From assembly GCA_015179025.1 (NCBI GenBank), contig WHUX01000043.1:248001-312000 (forward strand): a DNA stretch of 64,000 nucleotides, written 5' to 3'. The number at the start of each line of letters is the position of its first letter. Positions within the stretch are counted from its first letter, which is position 1. This DNA is from Terfezia claveryi (Eukaryota; Ascomycota; Pezizomycetes; Pezizales; Pezizaceae). Shown here piece after piece: positions 25,240-36,938 of the stretch. The translations under genes were made by a program, and so were the position numbers. The notes below the pieces were generated by a model that was given only the letters and a program-made list of their open reading frames with translations, ran no database searches and was not told the origin of the DNA.

Positions 25240-25700
25240 TACCTGCAAAGGCATGGCAAAATCAAGTTAGAAACCACTGCCCAAATCAGCCCTGAATCAA
25301 CGTGCAAATAAGCCTAGAAATCAGCGTGCACATCAACTTTTTATTGCTGATAAAGCTGCTGTCAAAAAAGGACTGAGAGAGCAGCTACAGTACTAAGAAA
25401 ATAGCGAATGAAGCAAAGGTAATGCATAATGCAGAATATAAGGTGGCATGTGATGCTGCATTAGCTGGCCCCAAGCCCAAAAGGCCCCAAGCCTCATCTA
25501 AGCCGAATGTTGTAGGGAGAGAAAAGGTAGCTAGTAGGAGAGGGGGGTAGCGGGGCTGTTAGTAGGGATTGTGCTAGTAATGGGGTAATAGCAAAGTAGC
25601 TGGTAGTGGAGATAATAATAGGAGAATACAAGTAATAATCAACATCAATTTAGAGGAGGTCTGCCATGTCTCTAAAGATCTAGATGAGGGTAGAGATTGA
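25240..25700. other. Decayed repeat sequence
   Basis: 25250-25340 contains copies of a CCTAGAAATCAGCGTGCA-like unit. This is the reverse complement of the TGCACGCTGATTTCTAGG-like repeats at 36260-36480, so the two sites share a repeat family. 25420-25500 reads on the plus strand as NAEYKVACDAALAGPKPKRPQ before a stop, which looks like the tail of a transposon protein, but the family is not identifiable. Confidence 0.4.
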
Positions 25701-28700
25701 GTAGTAGAAGTGGATTCTATAGATTCAGGAGAGTTTTTTGATATAAGTGAACACTTACCATCAAATGGAGGTTAAGACCCTTGTCTTTTTGCGTACTTAT
25801 AATGCTTATAGATATATAGGCCTTGAGTAATCTTTAGATATCTATCTGGGTAAATTTCTAGGCAGAATGAGTGATTTTAATATGGTATATGCACAAGAGG
25901 GAGGTATTGAGTGTATTTTTGATTTAAGTACTATATACTGGTATATAGTTCCTTTTTGGGAATTTGCTGATTCTACAGGTTCGATATAGTCGGTGTAGTC
26001 TACTTCTTGAGCATGTATATATCTTCATCGAATTTATCTTGGAGCATACGGAGGAGTGCCACGGAGGAGTGCCAAGTAGGTATGTTGGGGTTCATCTATC
26101 GCTTCCTCCCCTACCTGTCGCTTCCCGTCCAATAATACTAAGAGTCTGCTTATATGTGCAAAACTATTTGGAATATTCCATTAACGGTATATCACAGTGA
26201 GGAAACGAAATTAAAAATCTACAAGTATTTAGGTGGTCATAAAAACACCCCGCTTTCATTTGGTTGGCCCCTGGTGCGAGGAGGCTTGCCTTTATTTTTG
26301 GTACATGATAACTTTTACTCCTGATTAGGAAGTGGCTACCCTGTTAGGTCTAGTCTCAAACCTAGAATACGAGAGTTTGGGCAGAACGCTTGATTAGCAG
26401 AGTATAATGATCCTTTTTGTATTGGTATTTCACCAATACGTAAAATAATATCATGTACTGTATATAGAGTAAAAATCAGTAAGAGCAAATATTTTCTCTA
26501 GTAAACTTAAATACAGACCTACACAGATTGACTATATCTGTTGTAAAGGATGACAGAACGTATGTTCATTCTCCTCGTCATGACCATGAACATGTCCCCT
26601 CAAGGGATCATGTTCCCGCTATACATCATGCCCAGCCCGCCTAGTCAGCTCCATATGTAGTACATGTACGAGGTCGATCGAGACTATACATGTAGTACTA
26701 ACAAAGGGTTATGACTCCTCTTCCACCAAACCTAAGTACTTAGTACCTCCACCCTTACTCCGCTCCACCATGCCCAATGACTTTTCTCCATTAATCAAGG
26801 GTACAACTCTTTTCTTTCAAGTACCCACGCCAATCTTACACTTGATTAGGGTCCGTGGATGATTATTCAACTCTGATTTTTGAATGAGAGTCGTCTTTGC
26901 TATAGAACGATCTTCTTCAAACAATTCTAGTATTACTTTTTCAGTGTCTTCTGAGATTTTCTTCGGCGTCCTGTTGACATTTCATTCTCGTGGGTTCCTC
27001 ACTCAATCGTATCGAGTATTGGCGGATTACCACCTTATCGCGACCCCCCCCACCACCCACCACCGCGCCAGACATTCTAATAAACACCCCCGCCTTCCGA
27101 GCATGGCAAAAAACCGTCCGCCTCGCTAGGAAACCCGGCCACTCCACGCACCAAATGGGGTCAAACCGCATATGCGGTGTCAGCTGGGAAAGCGGGGACT
27201 CCACCGGCGCCGGGATCGGAGAGGTGGAGAGGTTGTGAATCCAGAGGGGACAGTGGAAGGGGTGGTGGGAATGTGGGTCTTGGATGCGAGTGTGTTACCG
27301 GGGGCGGCTGGGGTGAATCCCATGCTAAGTGTGATGGGGGTGGCGGAGGTACTGGGGGACAGGATGTGTAGAAGGTGGGATGGGGAGAGGTGGTGGGAGG
27401 AGGGGCAGGGGGAGGCTCGGGTGGGGAATTAGTGGGTAGTGCGCATGCATGGGTGAACGGGATGTAAATTGGAGGCAATTTGGTGTGGATGGGGAGGGGA
27501 GTCGTCGGAGTTTCTTGTATATATATCTAGCGCGCCTTCAGCCATACATTATATACCCTCTGTGCCGGTCGCGGGCAATTAATATAATTTCTCAACTTGG
27601 TAAATGTCAATCGAACAAAACATTCTGCTTGCTACACTCAAAGAACACCGTATGAAGTTATTTTTGATCCGCCATAGCCACATCACATACCCTTCCTATT
27701 TGGGAGACGGCAGACATTGAACAGGGGAGAATTCCGGAAAAATTACCTCAAGCCTTCAAATGATGAAGTACATGCTGGTGACGTTAACAACTCAACACCT
27801 TCATCTCTGATGGTGGAGGAGGATACTGAGTTTATTGCTATCGTAGAAATCCACAACGTTTCCTATGCAAGAGGCATCTGGAAATTAGTTTCTTATCCAC
27901 GGGGTTCTTATCCATGGGGGTTCTTATAGACGGGGGCTTATGGCTGCGGCTCTATAGGCCATCTTGTGCTGAATATCAATGCGTTTGGAGCAATCATAAT
28001 TATAATATCTTTTGTCTACATCTTGTTACATGATTTCTTCTCACACTAGAGAAATCCCAGCTATTCCTTACCTATAGAATTCAGGTACAGTAAGGTGCAA
28101 AGCGGTACTTTCTGCAGATTGCTAAGGGACTCCAATTTCTTGATTTTAAAACCAAAACGAAGCAGGTTCCACCTAGAATTATACAACTGGTAGATGCTAT
28201 TTTGCAGCGAGATCAAACGGCACAAAGCTACAACGAACATCATATTTTTTCAGTTGTAATATGGCTAAACCCGGTAATAAAGGGCTATGTGCAAAGCTAT
28301 ATCAAAATCACAGCATGAATCCTATCAATTGTTAACCAAGTATGGCGTACCTGATAACCTTACCCAACTGCTGACCTTACGGGCTTAGAGAATGATATTT
28401 CGGAAACCACAGTTCATCAGGCTTCTATAACTACTGGTATTTTCATTTCAAGTGTCTGCAAAAACTTCTACTCTAATTGTTGTTGCCAATACTTTAAGAA
28501 TGATCTGAAATTCTTATATTGACATATGAAAGTATTAACAGATCATGACTATATTAACCTCTCAGCTCTTCCTGAACCAAATTGGAATGTTAGAGGGGGT
28601 TCTAATCGACTGGGAAATAGATGATCTATTGCAGCCGCTGCTACCATTATCAATTCTTTTTTTTTTTTGGTAAATCAGTACTCGTAAACTTTTATCAATA

Positions 28701-29209
28701 CACCAAATTGAGTAATTATTTAAATTGCCCTTGAGCGGCACAGTGGGTATGCCGCCCGCGAGCGGCCCAGAGCATATACATTCATACAACCAGAACATAT
28801 ATCTCGTACCTTCGTTACAACAATATTATGCCGACAGATATCAAGGTAATGAAAACACTTATATCGACCTGAGAGATTACTTATCAATCAACTACACTAG
28901 TCCGCAAATGTAAAAATAATAACCATAAAAACCGAGCCCCCTTGCCCCGCTTTGCTCCAATAAGTAGGTAAGTACACAATGGAAGAGAAGGAAAGAAAAG
29001 TAAAGGGAAAAATAGAAAACACCCACTATTCGTCGTTTCATTCACCGCTTCCTAGACCATAATCTACTTAGATGCGCAAATGAGTAGTTGGGTAAGTACG
29101 GAATGATGAAATCAAAAATCAAAACCAAAGTGGTATATAATCCTCGATGTACCAGTGGCTACAATCTTGGGTCTTGGATAGCTTCCAAGCCTAAATGTGC
29201 GCGCAACAA
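25701..29209. other. AT-rich intergenic DNA with a GC-rich island
   Basis: Contains an imperfect palindrome with GAACATG/CATGTTC arms near 26588-26615 and a GC-rich, purine/pyrimidine-skewed island at 27030-27440. A T-run lies near 28662-28673. No ATG-initiated gene with a recognisable product was found. The sharp composition change at 27030-27440 suggests the flanks, not the island, have been mutated toward AT. Confidence 0.4.
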
Positions 29210-30478
29210 TTATTGTACCTGTATAGTGTGATCTCCAGCCGCCACTGCTCGCGTTAACGCTGTTTGGCCACCCTTATTCATGGACCTCACATCTACATCT
29301 GGCCGCTCAAGAAGCAGCCGCACAATAGCCTCATGCCCTCCTTCTGCAGCAAATGATAGGGGTGTCTGGCCATACTTATCTTTTGAATCCGCATCCACAT
29401 CCACCCGCTCAACAAGCGGCCGCACAATAGCCTCATGCCCTCCTGTTGCAGTAAATGATAGTGTTGTCAAGCCATTCTCATTCTTTGAGTCAGCATCCAC
29501 ATCCTCCCGCTCAACAAGCAGCCGCACAATAGCCTCATGCCCTAGTGTTGCAGCCCATGATAGTGGTGTCCAGCCATTCTCATCCTTTGAGTCGGCATCC
29601 ACATCCTGCCGCTCAACAAACAGCCGCACAATAGCCTCATGCCCATTTTCTGCAGCCCATGATAGTGGTGTCCTGTTATTCTCATCCATTGAGTCTGCAT
29701 CCACGTCCTCCCGCTCAACAAGCAGCCGCACAATAGCCGCATGCCCATTTTCTGCAGCCCATGATAGTGGTGTCCTGTTATTCACATCCACTGAGTCCGC
29801 ATCCACATCCTCCCGCTCAAGAAGGAGTCGCACAACAGCCTCATTCCCGGCCGATGCCGCAAATGAGAGTGGGCTCCTGCCTTGTGAATTTTGTATGTTC
29901 CAGCCTTGGTCATTTCCCAAGAGAGACATGTAGGTCGACAAACCAAAGTGCGCTGCTGCATGGACACCCAAGAATACTAGGCTAGGTGCTTCTGTGATAT
30001 CATCCCGATCGTTGATTTCGGGTTGGTATTTGAGTACTTGGAGGGCAACATGGGGCGACCGCCCGCTCTTACTCATGAGTACTATCATTGCAAGCAATGT
30101 AATTCCTTCAATATCTACATCACTACGACCTTGGGTCAGTGCCGCATAGTGCCCCCAGTTGCAAGAGGCATATTCCAAGAATAGATACCTCTCTAATCGT
30201 TGCTCTAAATCAAACCTGCTTTCACATTTGACACTTAGTTCACTGAAATTCAGGTAGGTTAAGCAGATTTCGGCTGCCGTGCTGTGGCCATGAGGGAAAA
30301 TGGTGCTGCTATGCTTCCGGAAGTATTCCTCCAATGTATAATGCACGAGCCGGATTGTCAATGTTTCCTCATCCACAAGAACCAGTCCAAGGTAGCAGTC
30401 CAGCAAGCGCCCCCGCGCGGGAATTGCATCCTCATCTAGCGCAATATCTCCATGCTCGACTGCCAGTGCATGCTGTAT
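29210..30478 (-). pseudogene. 3' part of a split NACHT-ankyrin (NLR/STAND) gene: end of NACHT arm and ankyrin repeats
   Basis: The frame runs open from the LINE boundary (30478) to TAA at 29210-29212. It starts QHALAVEHGDIALDED and continues LVLVDEETLTIRLVHYTLEEYF, the conserved segment after the NACHT ATPase in fungal STAND proteins. From ~29900 down there are about 6.5 ankyrin repeats of 33 residues with core TPLSWAAENGHEAIVRLL and link VEREDVDADS. Neighbouring repeats are nearly identical at DNA level. Such proteins sense non-self and activate death effectors; the role here is inferred from family. The rest of the gene lies beyond the LINE at 40357-42648, so this copy is not expressed as a normal protein unless truncated forms start at an internal ATG (30406). 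Confidence 0.85.
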
Positions 30479-30649
30479 TTTTTTTTTTTTTTTTTTTTTG
30501 AAATCTATACGCCTGTGAAGCCTGAGGCTATGAGGCGGCTCCGTTCCCTCGTCTTAAAAGACTCGGTACACCCACGGAACAACGGGCTGCATAACCGCCC
30601 AGCCTCCCGAACCAAGGAAAAACCACCGGAAAAAACCCCCCCTCCCCCG

Positions 30650-30775
30650 CCACGCCCGCTGACCGGCCGCATCCCCAAAATGATATCCTCCTCCGCCACG
30701 CCCATGACCGGCCTCGTCCCCCTTGTGATATCCTCCACCGCCACGCCCCCTGCCGGCCTTTCACCAAACCTCCTC
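30650..30775. repeat. Short tandem repeat in the LINE 3' untranslated region
   Basis: Two to three copies of a 40-45 bp unit containing GATATCCTCC, CCGCCACGCCC and GACCGGC. It lies between the last LINE codon and its poly-A tail. Confidence 0.6.
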
Positions 30776-30813
30776 CCCAATCCCCTGACCCTCCTCCTCC
30801 ACACGTTGCCTTT

Positions 30814-31740
30814 CTAGGCTAGATCTAGTTTTGAGAAGAAGGTCTCTACCAGATCGATCATGTGTTCCCCCTCCCCATCATTGACTGTCCTGAGCCACCT
30901 CCCTTTCTCGTCCATCTCTTCCCAGGTGCTCCATCTTCTGCCTAACTCTTCTCTATGGGTGCACACCAGGGCCACATGTGTGCCCATCTCCTCGTGCCTT
31001 CCACACCCCCAGCATGTGGGGTCGACCGAGTCATCCAACCTCGCCCGCCAGGACTGAAGGTTACCCTTCCCCATCCTGCAGTGGCTGAAGTTGACCCTTG
31101 CCTTCCTTTCCCATCTAACTACCCTTCCTTGCCCCGTCCCGGCCACCCTTCTCTCTTCTGCCCTTTTCCTTCTCCATTCCTGCTTGAGCCCCCCTTCCGT
31201 GATTAGGGGTTGCTCTGGAAATTCAACCTCAGCCCCCTCCTTTGCCAAAGAGTCAGCCAGCTTATTGCCTTCAATTCCGACATGAGCCTTGACCCAACCT
31301 AGCCTGACTGCTCCTTAGCCTACCGCCCTCTGCCTCCACAGTACTAGCTTGCCGACCTCCCTCAGGTCAGCTGTTCTGGCCTTACCTGCTCTGCTTACCT
31401 TCTGAATGGCTGCCAGAGTGGCCTATAAGTCTGACAGAATTAGGAGTCTCCAATCCTCGTCAGCCTCCTCTAAGGCCTTCTTAATACCCATGACCTCTCC
31501 ATCCCAAACTGTTGCCAGGCGGCCAATACCTATCTTCCCCTTTACTCTACCCCTAGAGGAGCACCAACCCCCTCCTACTCATCCTTGTTCGCTCATGCTA
31601 CCATCTGTATAAATTGCAATAGAGTCCTCCTTTACTGCTTCTATTCTCTGCTGCCATTCTTCTGGCTTGGATTCCCTGGACAGGCCAAAGTTTACCAAAG
31701 GAACCTAGAACCTGTTCATCTCTTCTCTAATACTCAGTGC
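30814..31740 (-). pseudogene. LINE RNase H and terminal zinc knuckle
   Basis: On the minus strand, about 31640 reads IAIYTDGS, the first catalytic Asp of RNase H. About 31320-31240 reads GWVKAHVGIEGNKLADSLAKEG, the C-terminal RNase H signature. From 31248 to 30814 the frame continues open and carries CWGCGRHEEMGTHVALVC, a C-x2-C...H-x4-C knuckle typical of the end of Tad LINE ORF2. RNase H would remove the RNA strand during target-primed reverse transcription. Upstream parts contain stop codons. Confidence 0.8.
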
Positions 31741-33049
31741 CTCATTTCCTTCTTCTTTTAGTACCTCTGCTTTACTCCGAATAGTTGATATCACTAAGGT
31801 GAACCCGTCAGCCAGCAGGAAGGGTTCCCCAAAGTAATTCCAGAGCCTGCCTTCCTCAATATTCCTCCCCTCAAGACCTTCTTCTAACCATAAGTCCCCC
31901 AAGGCCTTAGGGTCACATATCATTTTCCCTATTAGCCTGGCTTGGGCTATATCTAAAGCTATCTTGGGAGACTCAACTCCTGTGATTTGGCTCACCACCG
32001 CTTTGCGGGTGCTGTTAGTTGCACTCATGCATTTCTTGAGAGCCTGGTACTGGAGTTTCTGGAACTCCTCTTCCCAATCTCTCTGGCCTCTCTAGCCTAG
32101 CTCCACACCCCATAGAGCCACTACTCTAATTATGCCTGTGTATGCCACTCTCCAACTGTTGGCACTCATGCTCCAGTTAGAGTTGCCTAGCCCCCCAAGT
32201 GCCCCCAATATCTTCCTTGCCTTAGCTATCCTACTTTTCCAGTGTTCCCTGAATATCAGGCTCTCATCCATAATGATGCCGATCCATTTCATCCACTTAA
32301 CATCCTTACTTCTTCTCTTCCTCTTTTTCCTTAGGATCATTGATTCATACTTTGAATCTTCTAGTGGTAGGTAGTACTCTACTGCTATCTTATGCACCAC
32401 TTCATTTACTATCACCAGGACCTACCCCATGTCCATTTGTCTTGCTACCTCTGCGTCTCAGATACATATATTAAAGTATAGGTTATCGACGTATGAGGGC
32501 AGTTCATTATCGAAGGGTGCCCCTATCTCAATTTCTTTCTCCTTCCTTTGGATGATAGGGGCCATCCAAATCAAAAAGATGATTGGTGATAGGGGTGACC
32601 CCTAAGGGGCCCCTAGGTTCGTCCTTCCCCTACCTCTAACTACCCTATCTTATGCTAGCTCAAAAGTCCTAGCTCTGAAGAAGTCCCTAACCTAAGGGAT
32701 CCACTTCCTCCCCTCCTCCAATGTTTCCAGCTCATGAATAATATCCTCCTCTCTAATATTCTGAAAACCCCCCTTGATGTTCCAGAAGGCCCAGCCAACT
32801 GCCCCATTTCTCACCATGCATATCTGAGCCCTTATTACTATCCTAAGAGCTGCTTCCACTACTGACTTGCCTTTGACTGACCCAAACTGATACCTATGTA
32901 GGAGGCCGGAAAGCTGTAGTCTCTTGGTCACTACTTTCTCACCCAGCTTCCCTATGCAGTTGATTAAGTTGATTGGTCTCCACCCCTTAGTTTTTCCATG
33001 ATCTTTACCTGGTTTCGGGATCATCACTACCTTACTAAACTGCCATTCT

Positions 33050-33952
33050 TAGTGTGCGCATCGGCCCGAGTCGAGGCGAGTTTGCCAACTATTTTTCCAA
33101 CTCGACACCGACTCGCGCCGATGGCAATCCAGGAGAAGCCAGCTCGCGCCGACTCGCCAGCTACTCGCGAGTACTCGCCAAGCCTTTTTGTTACGGGGAA
33201 TAGGCTGAAGCCTACCTGCGCCGCCCATATGTACATGAAATTCGTGCATTCACGGCTTATATATATACATGGAATTCGTGCATTCGCGGCTTATATATAT
33301 ACATGGAATTCGTGCATTCGCGGCTTATATATATACATGGAATTCGTGCATTCGCGGCTTATATATATACCTGGAAATCGTGCATTCGCGGCTAGTGTAT
33401 ATCGAATCATGTATATATATAGAGGCCGCGGATGCATGATTTCGATGTATATATAGAGGCCGCGAATACCCAATATATCAGCCGCGAATGCATGTTTTCC
33501 ATGTATACATATAAGCCGCGAATGCACCAATTATATATATATATATATATATAACCCGCGAAGGCATGAATTCCATGTATATATATGAGCCGCCCATGCA
33601 TGATTTCCATGTATATATATAAGCCGCGAATGCACGAATTCCATGTATATATATAAGCCGCCCATGCATGATTTCCATGTATATATATAAGCCGCGAATG
33701 CACGAATTCCATGTATATATATAAGCCGTGAATGCACGAATTTCATGTATATATGGGCGGCGCAGGATAGGCTTCTAGCCTATTCCCCGTAACAAAAAGG
33801 CTTGGCGAGTACTCGTCGGCTACTCGGGGCTGGCCCGAGTATTCCAGAGAATCGTGTAGCCGACTCGCCGAGTTTGAGGGGGGCAAAACTCGGCCGTCGG
33901 CGCGAGTCTTGGCGAGTCGGCGCGGGGAAAACTCGCCTCGGTGCGCACGCTA
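33050..33952. mobile_element. hAT-type foldback MITE with internal 34-bp tandem repeats
   Basis: Flanked by a perfect 8-bp duplication GCCATTCT (33042-33049 and 33953-33960). Ends are inverted: TAGTGTGCGCATCGGC on the left, TAGCGTGCGCACCGAGGC as reverse complement of the right. An 8-bp duplication plus TAGnGTnCGC ends point to the hAT superfamily. Removing the 903 bp and one duplication restores the LINE reading frame exactly (VIPVEW joined to QFSKVV). The arms are long inverted repeats (about 180 bp of unique arm, then tandem units), so the whole element can fold back. It encodes no transposase. Confidence 0.88.
33245..33745. repeat. 34-bp tandem repeats in opposite orientation on the two arms
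   Basis: Unit reads GGCTTATATATATACATGG followed by AATTCGTGCATTCGC. About four to five direct copies lie at 33245-33400 and about eight inverted copies at 33420-33745, meeting near 33400-33440. All six frames over this block give repetitive shadow peptides without meaning. Confidence 0.88.
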
Positions 33953-34223
33953 GCCATTCTACTGGAATCACTCCGCTACTAAGCTTTTCCATGACCTCTC
34001 TCATTAGATCTCTACCCAAGGTCATAAAAAGAATTGTTTTGATGAATTTGTAGCTAATGCCATCTGGTCCTAGAGCTGAACTATTGCACGTTCCACTTAG
34101 AGCCTTTTTCACCTCCTTCTCCAGGTCTTCCTGAAGCTGAGGTTCAACCTCCTGGAGCTCATCCTCCTCTTCCTGCCGGCCCTCTGCTCTCCACTTGAAG
34201 TGATCCTTAATTAAACTCTCCAC

Positions 34224-35004
34224 TTTCTCTGCTTTACTTATACACTTAACCTCTTACTCATTTACTAGGTCACCCATTTCCCTCTTCAGGTGCCAGGGGT
34301 CTTTCACCTATTTCACTACTTCCCAGGAGTCTTTTTCTCCATATTCCTCACAGAACCATTTCCAGCACTCTTTTTTCTTTTCCCTAATCATAGCTCTGAG
34401 CCTCTCTTTTTCTGTCTTCCATCTTTTTACTCGTCCCTCTTGGATAAGTCTATCCCTCAAACACTCTCTCCTGCTTTTCCTTGTTGTATTTAGCTGGGTG
34501 GACAGCTCTTGATCCCACTACCTTTTGGACCTCTCCGTGATTGTTAAAATCTTACTATGATGACTCCTCAGGCTTTTAAGCTTCTTGTAGGGGGTCCACC
34601 CCTCCAAGCCTCTAACCTACCTTTCTTCTGCCTCTAGTCTGCCTTCTTGCAGGGCTGCCACCTCATCCTCTAGACTTATCTTGTCCACCGCTTCCTTTTC
34701 TATACTCTGCCTTGCCCCTCCCCACTCAATATCTACAAGGAGAGCCCAGTGATCTGACAAGGTCTTCTCCCTCTTGACCCCCCCCTACTCTTTTTCCCCC
34801 CTACTTAGGAAAAGGTCGATTCTGTTGCTCACAACCCTGCCCCTTCTCGTTCTTTCCCATATTGGACCACAATCCCCTTCCGCCACTGTCAGACCTAAGC
34901 CCATGATCCATGCTGCCATAGTTCTTCCCCTGCTATCCTCCTCATTGGCCACATCCTAGTCCTGGCTATACGCATTCCAATCACCTACCCATTAGCAAAA
35001 ATTT
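34224..35004 (-). pseudogene. LINE endonuclease (C-terminal part) and linker
   Basis: Minus strand about 34975 reads VGDWNAYSQ and about 34760 reads SDHWALLVDIE, the DWNAH and SDH boxes of an endonuclease/exonuclease/phosphatase-fold nuclease that nicks target DNA. Several stops interrupt it. Its N-terminal part is on the far side of the 35005-36938 insertion. Confidence 0.75.
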
Positions 35005-36938
35005 TCTTATGTTGCAATATGCATGCAGGTCAATTTGTCTTTTTGACGTTGCCAGTATTGCCAACGCTTAGCTACGCATATCCTTCTTATATACGTTACC
35101 AACTACATTGTACACACATTCTCCATATTTCCTTATAAGCTGCCTTTAGGTCGTTCCCAATAGCATATGTCCTCGCGATCTGTTCCTAACAAGTTTTCTC
35201 TACACATGATCGCACCCTGAGAGTCCGATACATGTCCATTGTCTACATCACAAGTATTGTAATAGATATTCTTGACTCTTTAGCTATGCACCACTAATAC
35301 TATCTTCTACCAGATCCACTACTATCCTGTTGGACTACTACAATCATGATCCTAGGATTCACTCTTCATAATCTAGCCTATTACCGACAGAATCCAGTCT
35401 ATTACCACACAATCCAGTCTATTAGTGATAGAATCCAGGTTACCGCATACAGCTATTTCCTCTAGTATACTAAGTGGTATAAATACCTGGAGGAGCTCAA
35501 ACCTGACGCCATAGGGATTATTCCAACACCAGCTGTAAGCTGATTGTTAGATAGTGGAGGTTGGTCCGCTGACAGCGAGAACAAGGTCTGAGACAGCAGG
35601 AACTTGTTCTGAGACTGCAGGAACTGGATTGGACATTACTAGTAGGGAGCTCGTGAGAATAGAGGGCACACGGGTACCCTACTTCAAAAGTGTGGCCGCC
35701 TGGGACTTATAGATTTATTTCTCTTATTCCTTCCGTATACTACTCACAGCATACACATTGATTTCTATGCTTATTTGCACTATTATATGGAGGTTGTTTG
35801 CTCATGCATTTGCTTGCTAACTTGCTTGCTCAATTCTAGGCTAGTTTGCTCGCTCAATTCCAGGCTAATTTGCTTGCTCAATTCTATGCTGATTTGCTTG
35901 CTCGATTCCAGGCTTCTTTGCTCACGTGATTCCAGGCTGATTTGCACGCACGATTCCAGACTAATTTGCTCACTCGATTTTAGGGTGATTTGCTCGCTCA
36001 ATTCTAGGCTAATTTGCTCGCTTGATTCTAGGCTGATTTGCTCGCTCGATTCTAGGCTTCTTTGCTCGCTCAATTCTAGACTTCTTTGCTCGCTCGATTC
36101 TAGGCTAATTTGCTCGCTCGATTCTAGGCTGATTTGCTTACTCGATTCTAGGCTGATTTGGGCGGTGGACTAGGCTGATTTGCTCGCGCGATTCCAGGCT
36201 GATTTGCTCACTCGATTCCAGGCTGATTTGGACAGTGGATTCCAGGCTAATTTGCATGGTCGGATACATAGGCTATTTGCACGCTAATTTCTAGGGCTAT
36301 TTGGATACTGACTTCTAAGCTATTTGGATGCTGACTTCTAGGGCTATTTGTATGCTGGTTTCTAGGGCTATTTGTACACGAGTATATAGGCTATTTGCAC
36401 CCTGATTTCTAGGGCTATTTGTATGGTCGGATATATGGGCTATTTGCATAGTAGGATATATGGGCTATTTGTATGGTTATTTTAGGGGTGCGATTATAGT
36501 TGTTTATTTAGCTAAATTTAGATATTATCATAAGAATCAAGATATTTTTGGAAATGCATAAAATGCAGGTGCGAGAGTAAAAAAGTGTAGTGTCAATGAC
36601 AACAGTGAGGAGGGGGTATTGTGCCCTCAGATAGTTACAAGTAATGAGCTTACAATCATAACGTGAGGAGGAGCTAGTCTGCCTTCTGAAGGTTACAAGT
36701 AATAGGCTCGCAATCATAATGTTGAGTTGGGTGATAGAGTGTTGGAAGTGGATGTGTGAAGAGGAAGACGTTGAGAATAGGGCACACAATGTCCGATTGC
36801 ATATTGTGAGAGTATGAGATGATATTGAATTGTAAGTATCAGCGTTGTAGGAAGTACATTATATGAGAGAGATCTTGTTGTAATGCGGAGTTTTGCAAAT
36901 TAGCGTTGTGTGCACACCATGCACACAACACAAGCTAA
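35005..36938. mobile_element. Candidate Helitron-like non-autonomous element inside the LINE
   Basis: Interrupts the LINE endonuclease. The plus-strand left end is TCTTATGTTGC. The right end is a perfect 10-bp hairpin (GTTGTGTGCA / TGCACACAAC, 36905-36929) followed five bases later by CTAA (36935-36938), the hairpin-CTRR arrangement of Helitrons. Removing 35005-36938 rejoins SER and WVGDWNA in one frame apart from a TAA codon. The flanks are T and A, not the canonical A and T, and an imperfect 14-bp flanking repeat (AGCAAAAATTTTCT / AGCTAAAATCTTTCT) would instead suggest target duplication. The interior has tandem repeats and no coding region. Confidence 0.45.
35805..36480. repeat. 24-bp minisatellite (TTTGCTCGCTCGATTCTAGGCTGA) merging into a related degenerate array
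   Basis: About 18 copies of a 24-bp unit at 35805-36260, then 8 or so copies of a drifted form (GGCTATTTGCACGCTGATTTCTAG) to 36480. Translations of both strands are just periodic peptides. A short drifted copy of the second form is also found at 25250-25340. Confidence 0.9.

Larger units (their letters stand above)
32092..34223 (-). pseudogene. LINE reverse transcriptase, split by the 33050-33952 insertion
   Basis: 34223-33953 gives the start of the domain (SALGPDGISYKFIK, then SGVIPVEW). The frame resumes at 33042 with FSKVVMIPKPGKDHGKTKGW, then RPINLINCIGKLGE, and YQFGSVKGKS. Motif GAPQGSPLSP is present with Gln replaced by TAG (32602-32604, CAG-to-TAG). The catalytic box reads YVDN (32482-32493) instead of YVDD, a one-base change that would remove the second catalytic Asp. 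The C-terminal thumb (WMKWIGIIMDESLIFREHW) is recognisable. The enzyme is inactive as it stands. Confidence 0.88.

Noticed and set aside
27161..27478. Proline-rich minus-strand ORF of 105 codons
   Set aside because: The frame has no ATG at its start (TTG) and its composition follows the GC skew of the island.
29280..29933. 217-codon plus-strand Ser-rich ORF
   Set aside because: Shadow of the ankyrin repeats on the opposite strand; periodic SASTSSRS pattern follows the 99-bp repeat.
30452..30817. Plus-strand Pro-rich ORF next to the T-run
   Set aside because: Lies in the LINE 3' untranslated region and spans its poly-A tail; composition-driven.
33291..33746. Long minus-strand peptides of MEFVHSRLIYIHG type
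   Set aside because: Periodic translations of the 34-bp tandem repeat, found in several frames and both strands; not genes.
35775..36173. Leu/Ser-rich and Glu/Ser-rich ORFs on opposite strands
   Set aside because: Translations of a 24-bp minisatellite whose period is a multiple of three, which keeps frames open.
35805..36260. CRISPR-like regular repeats
   Set aside because: Units are directly adjacent, without spacers, in a eukaryotic genome; a minisatellite.
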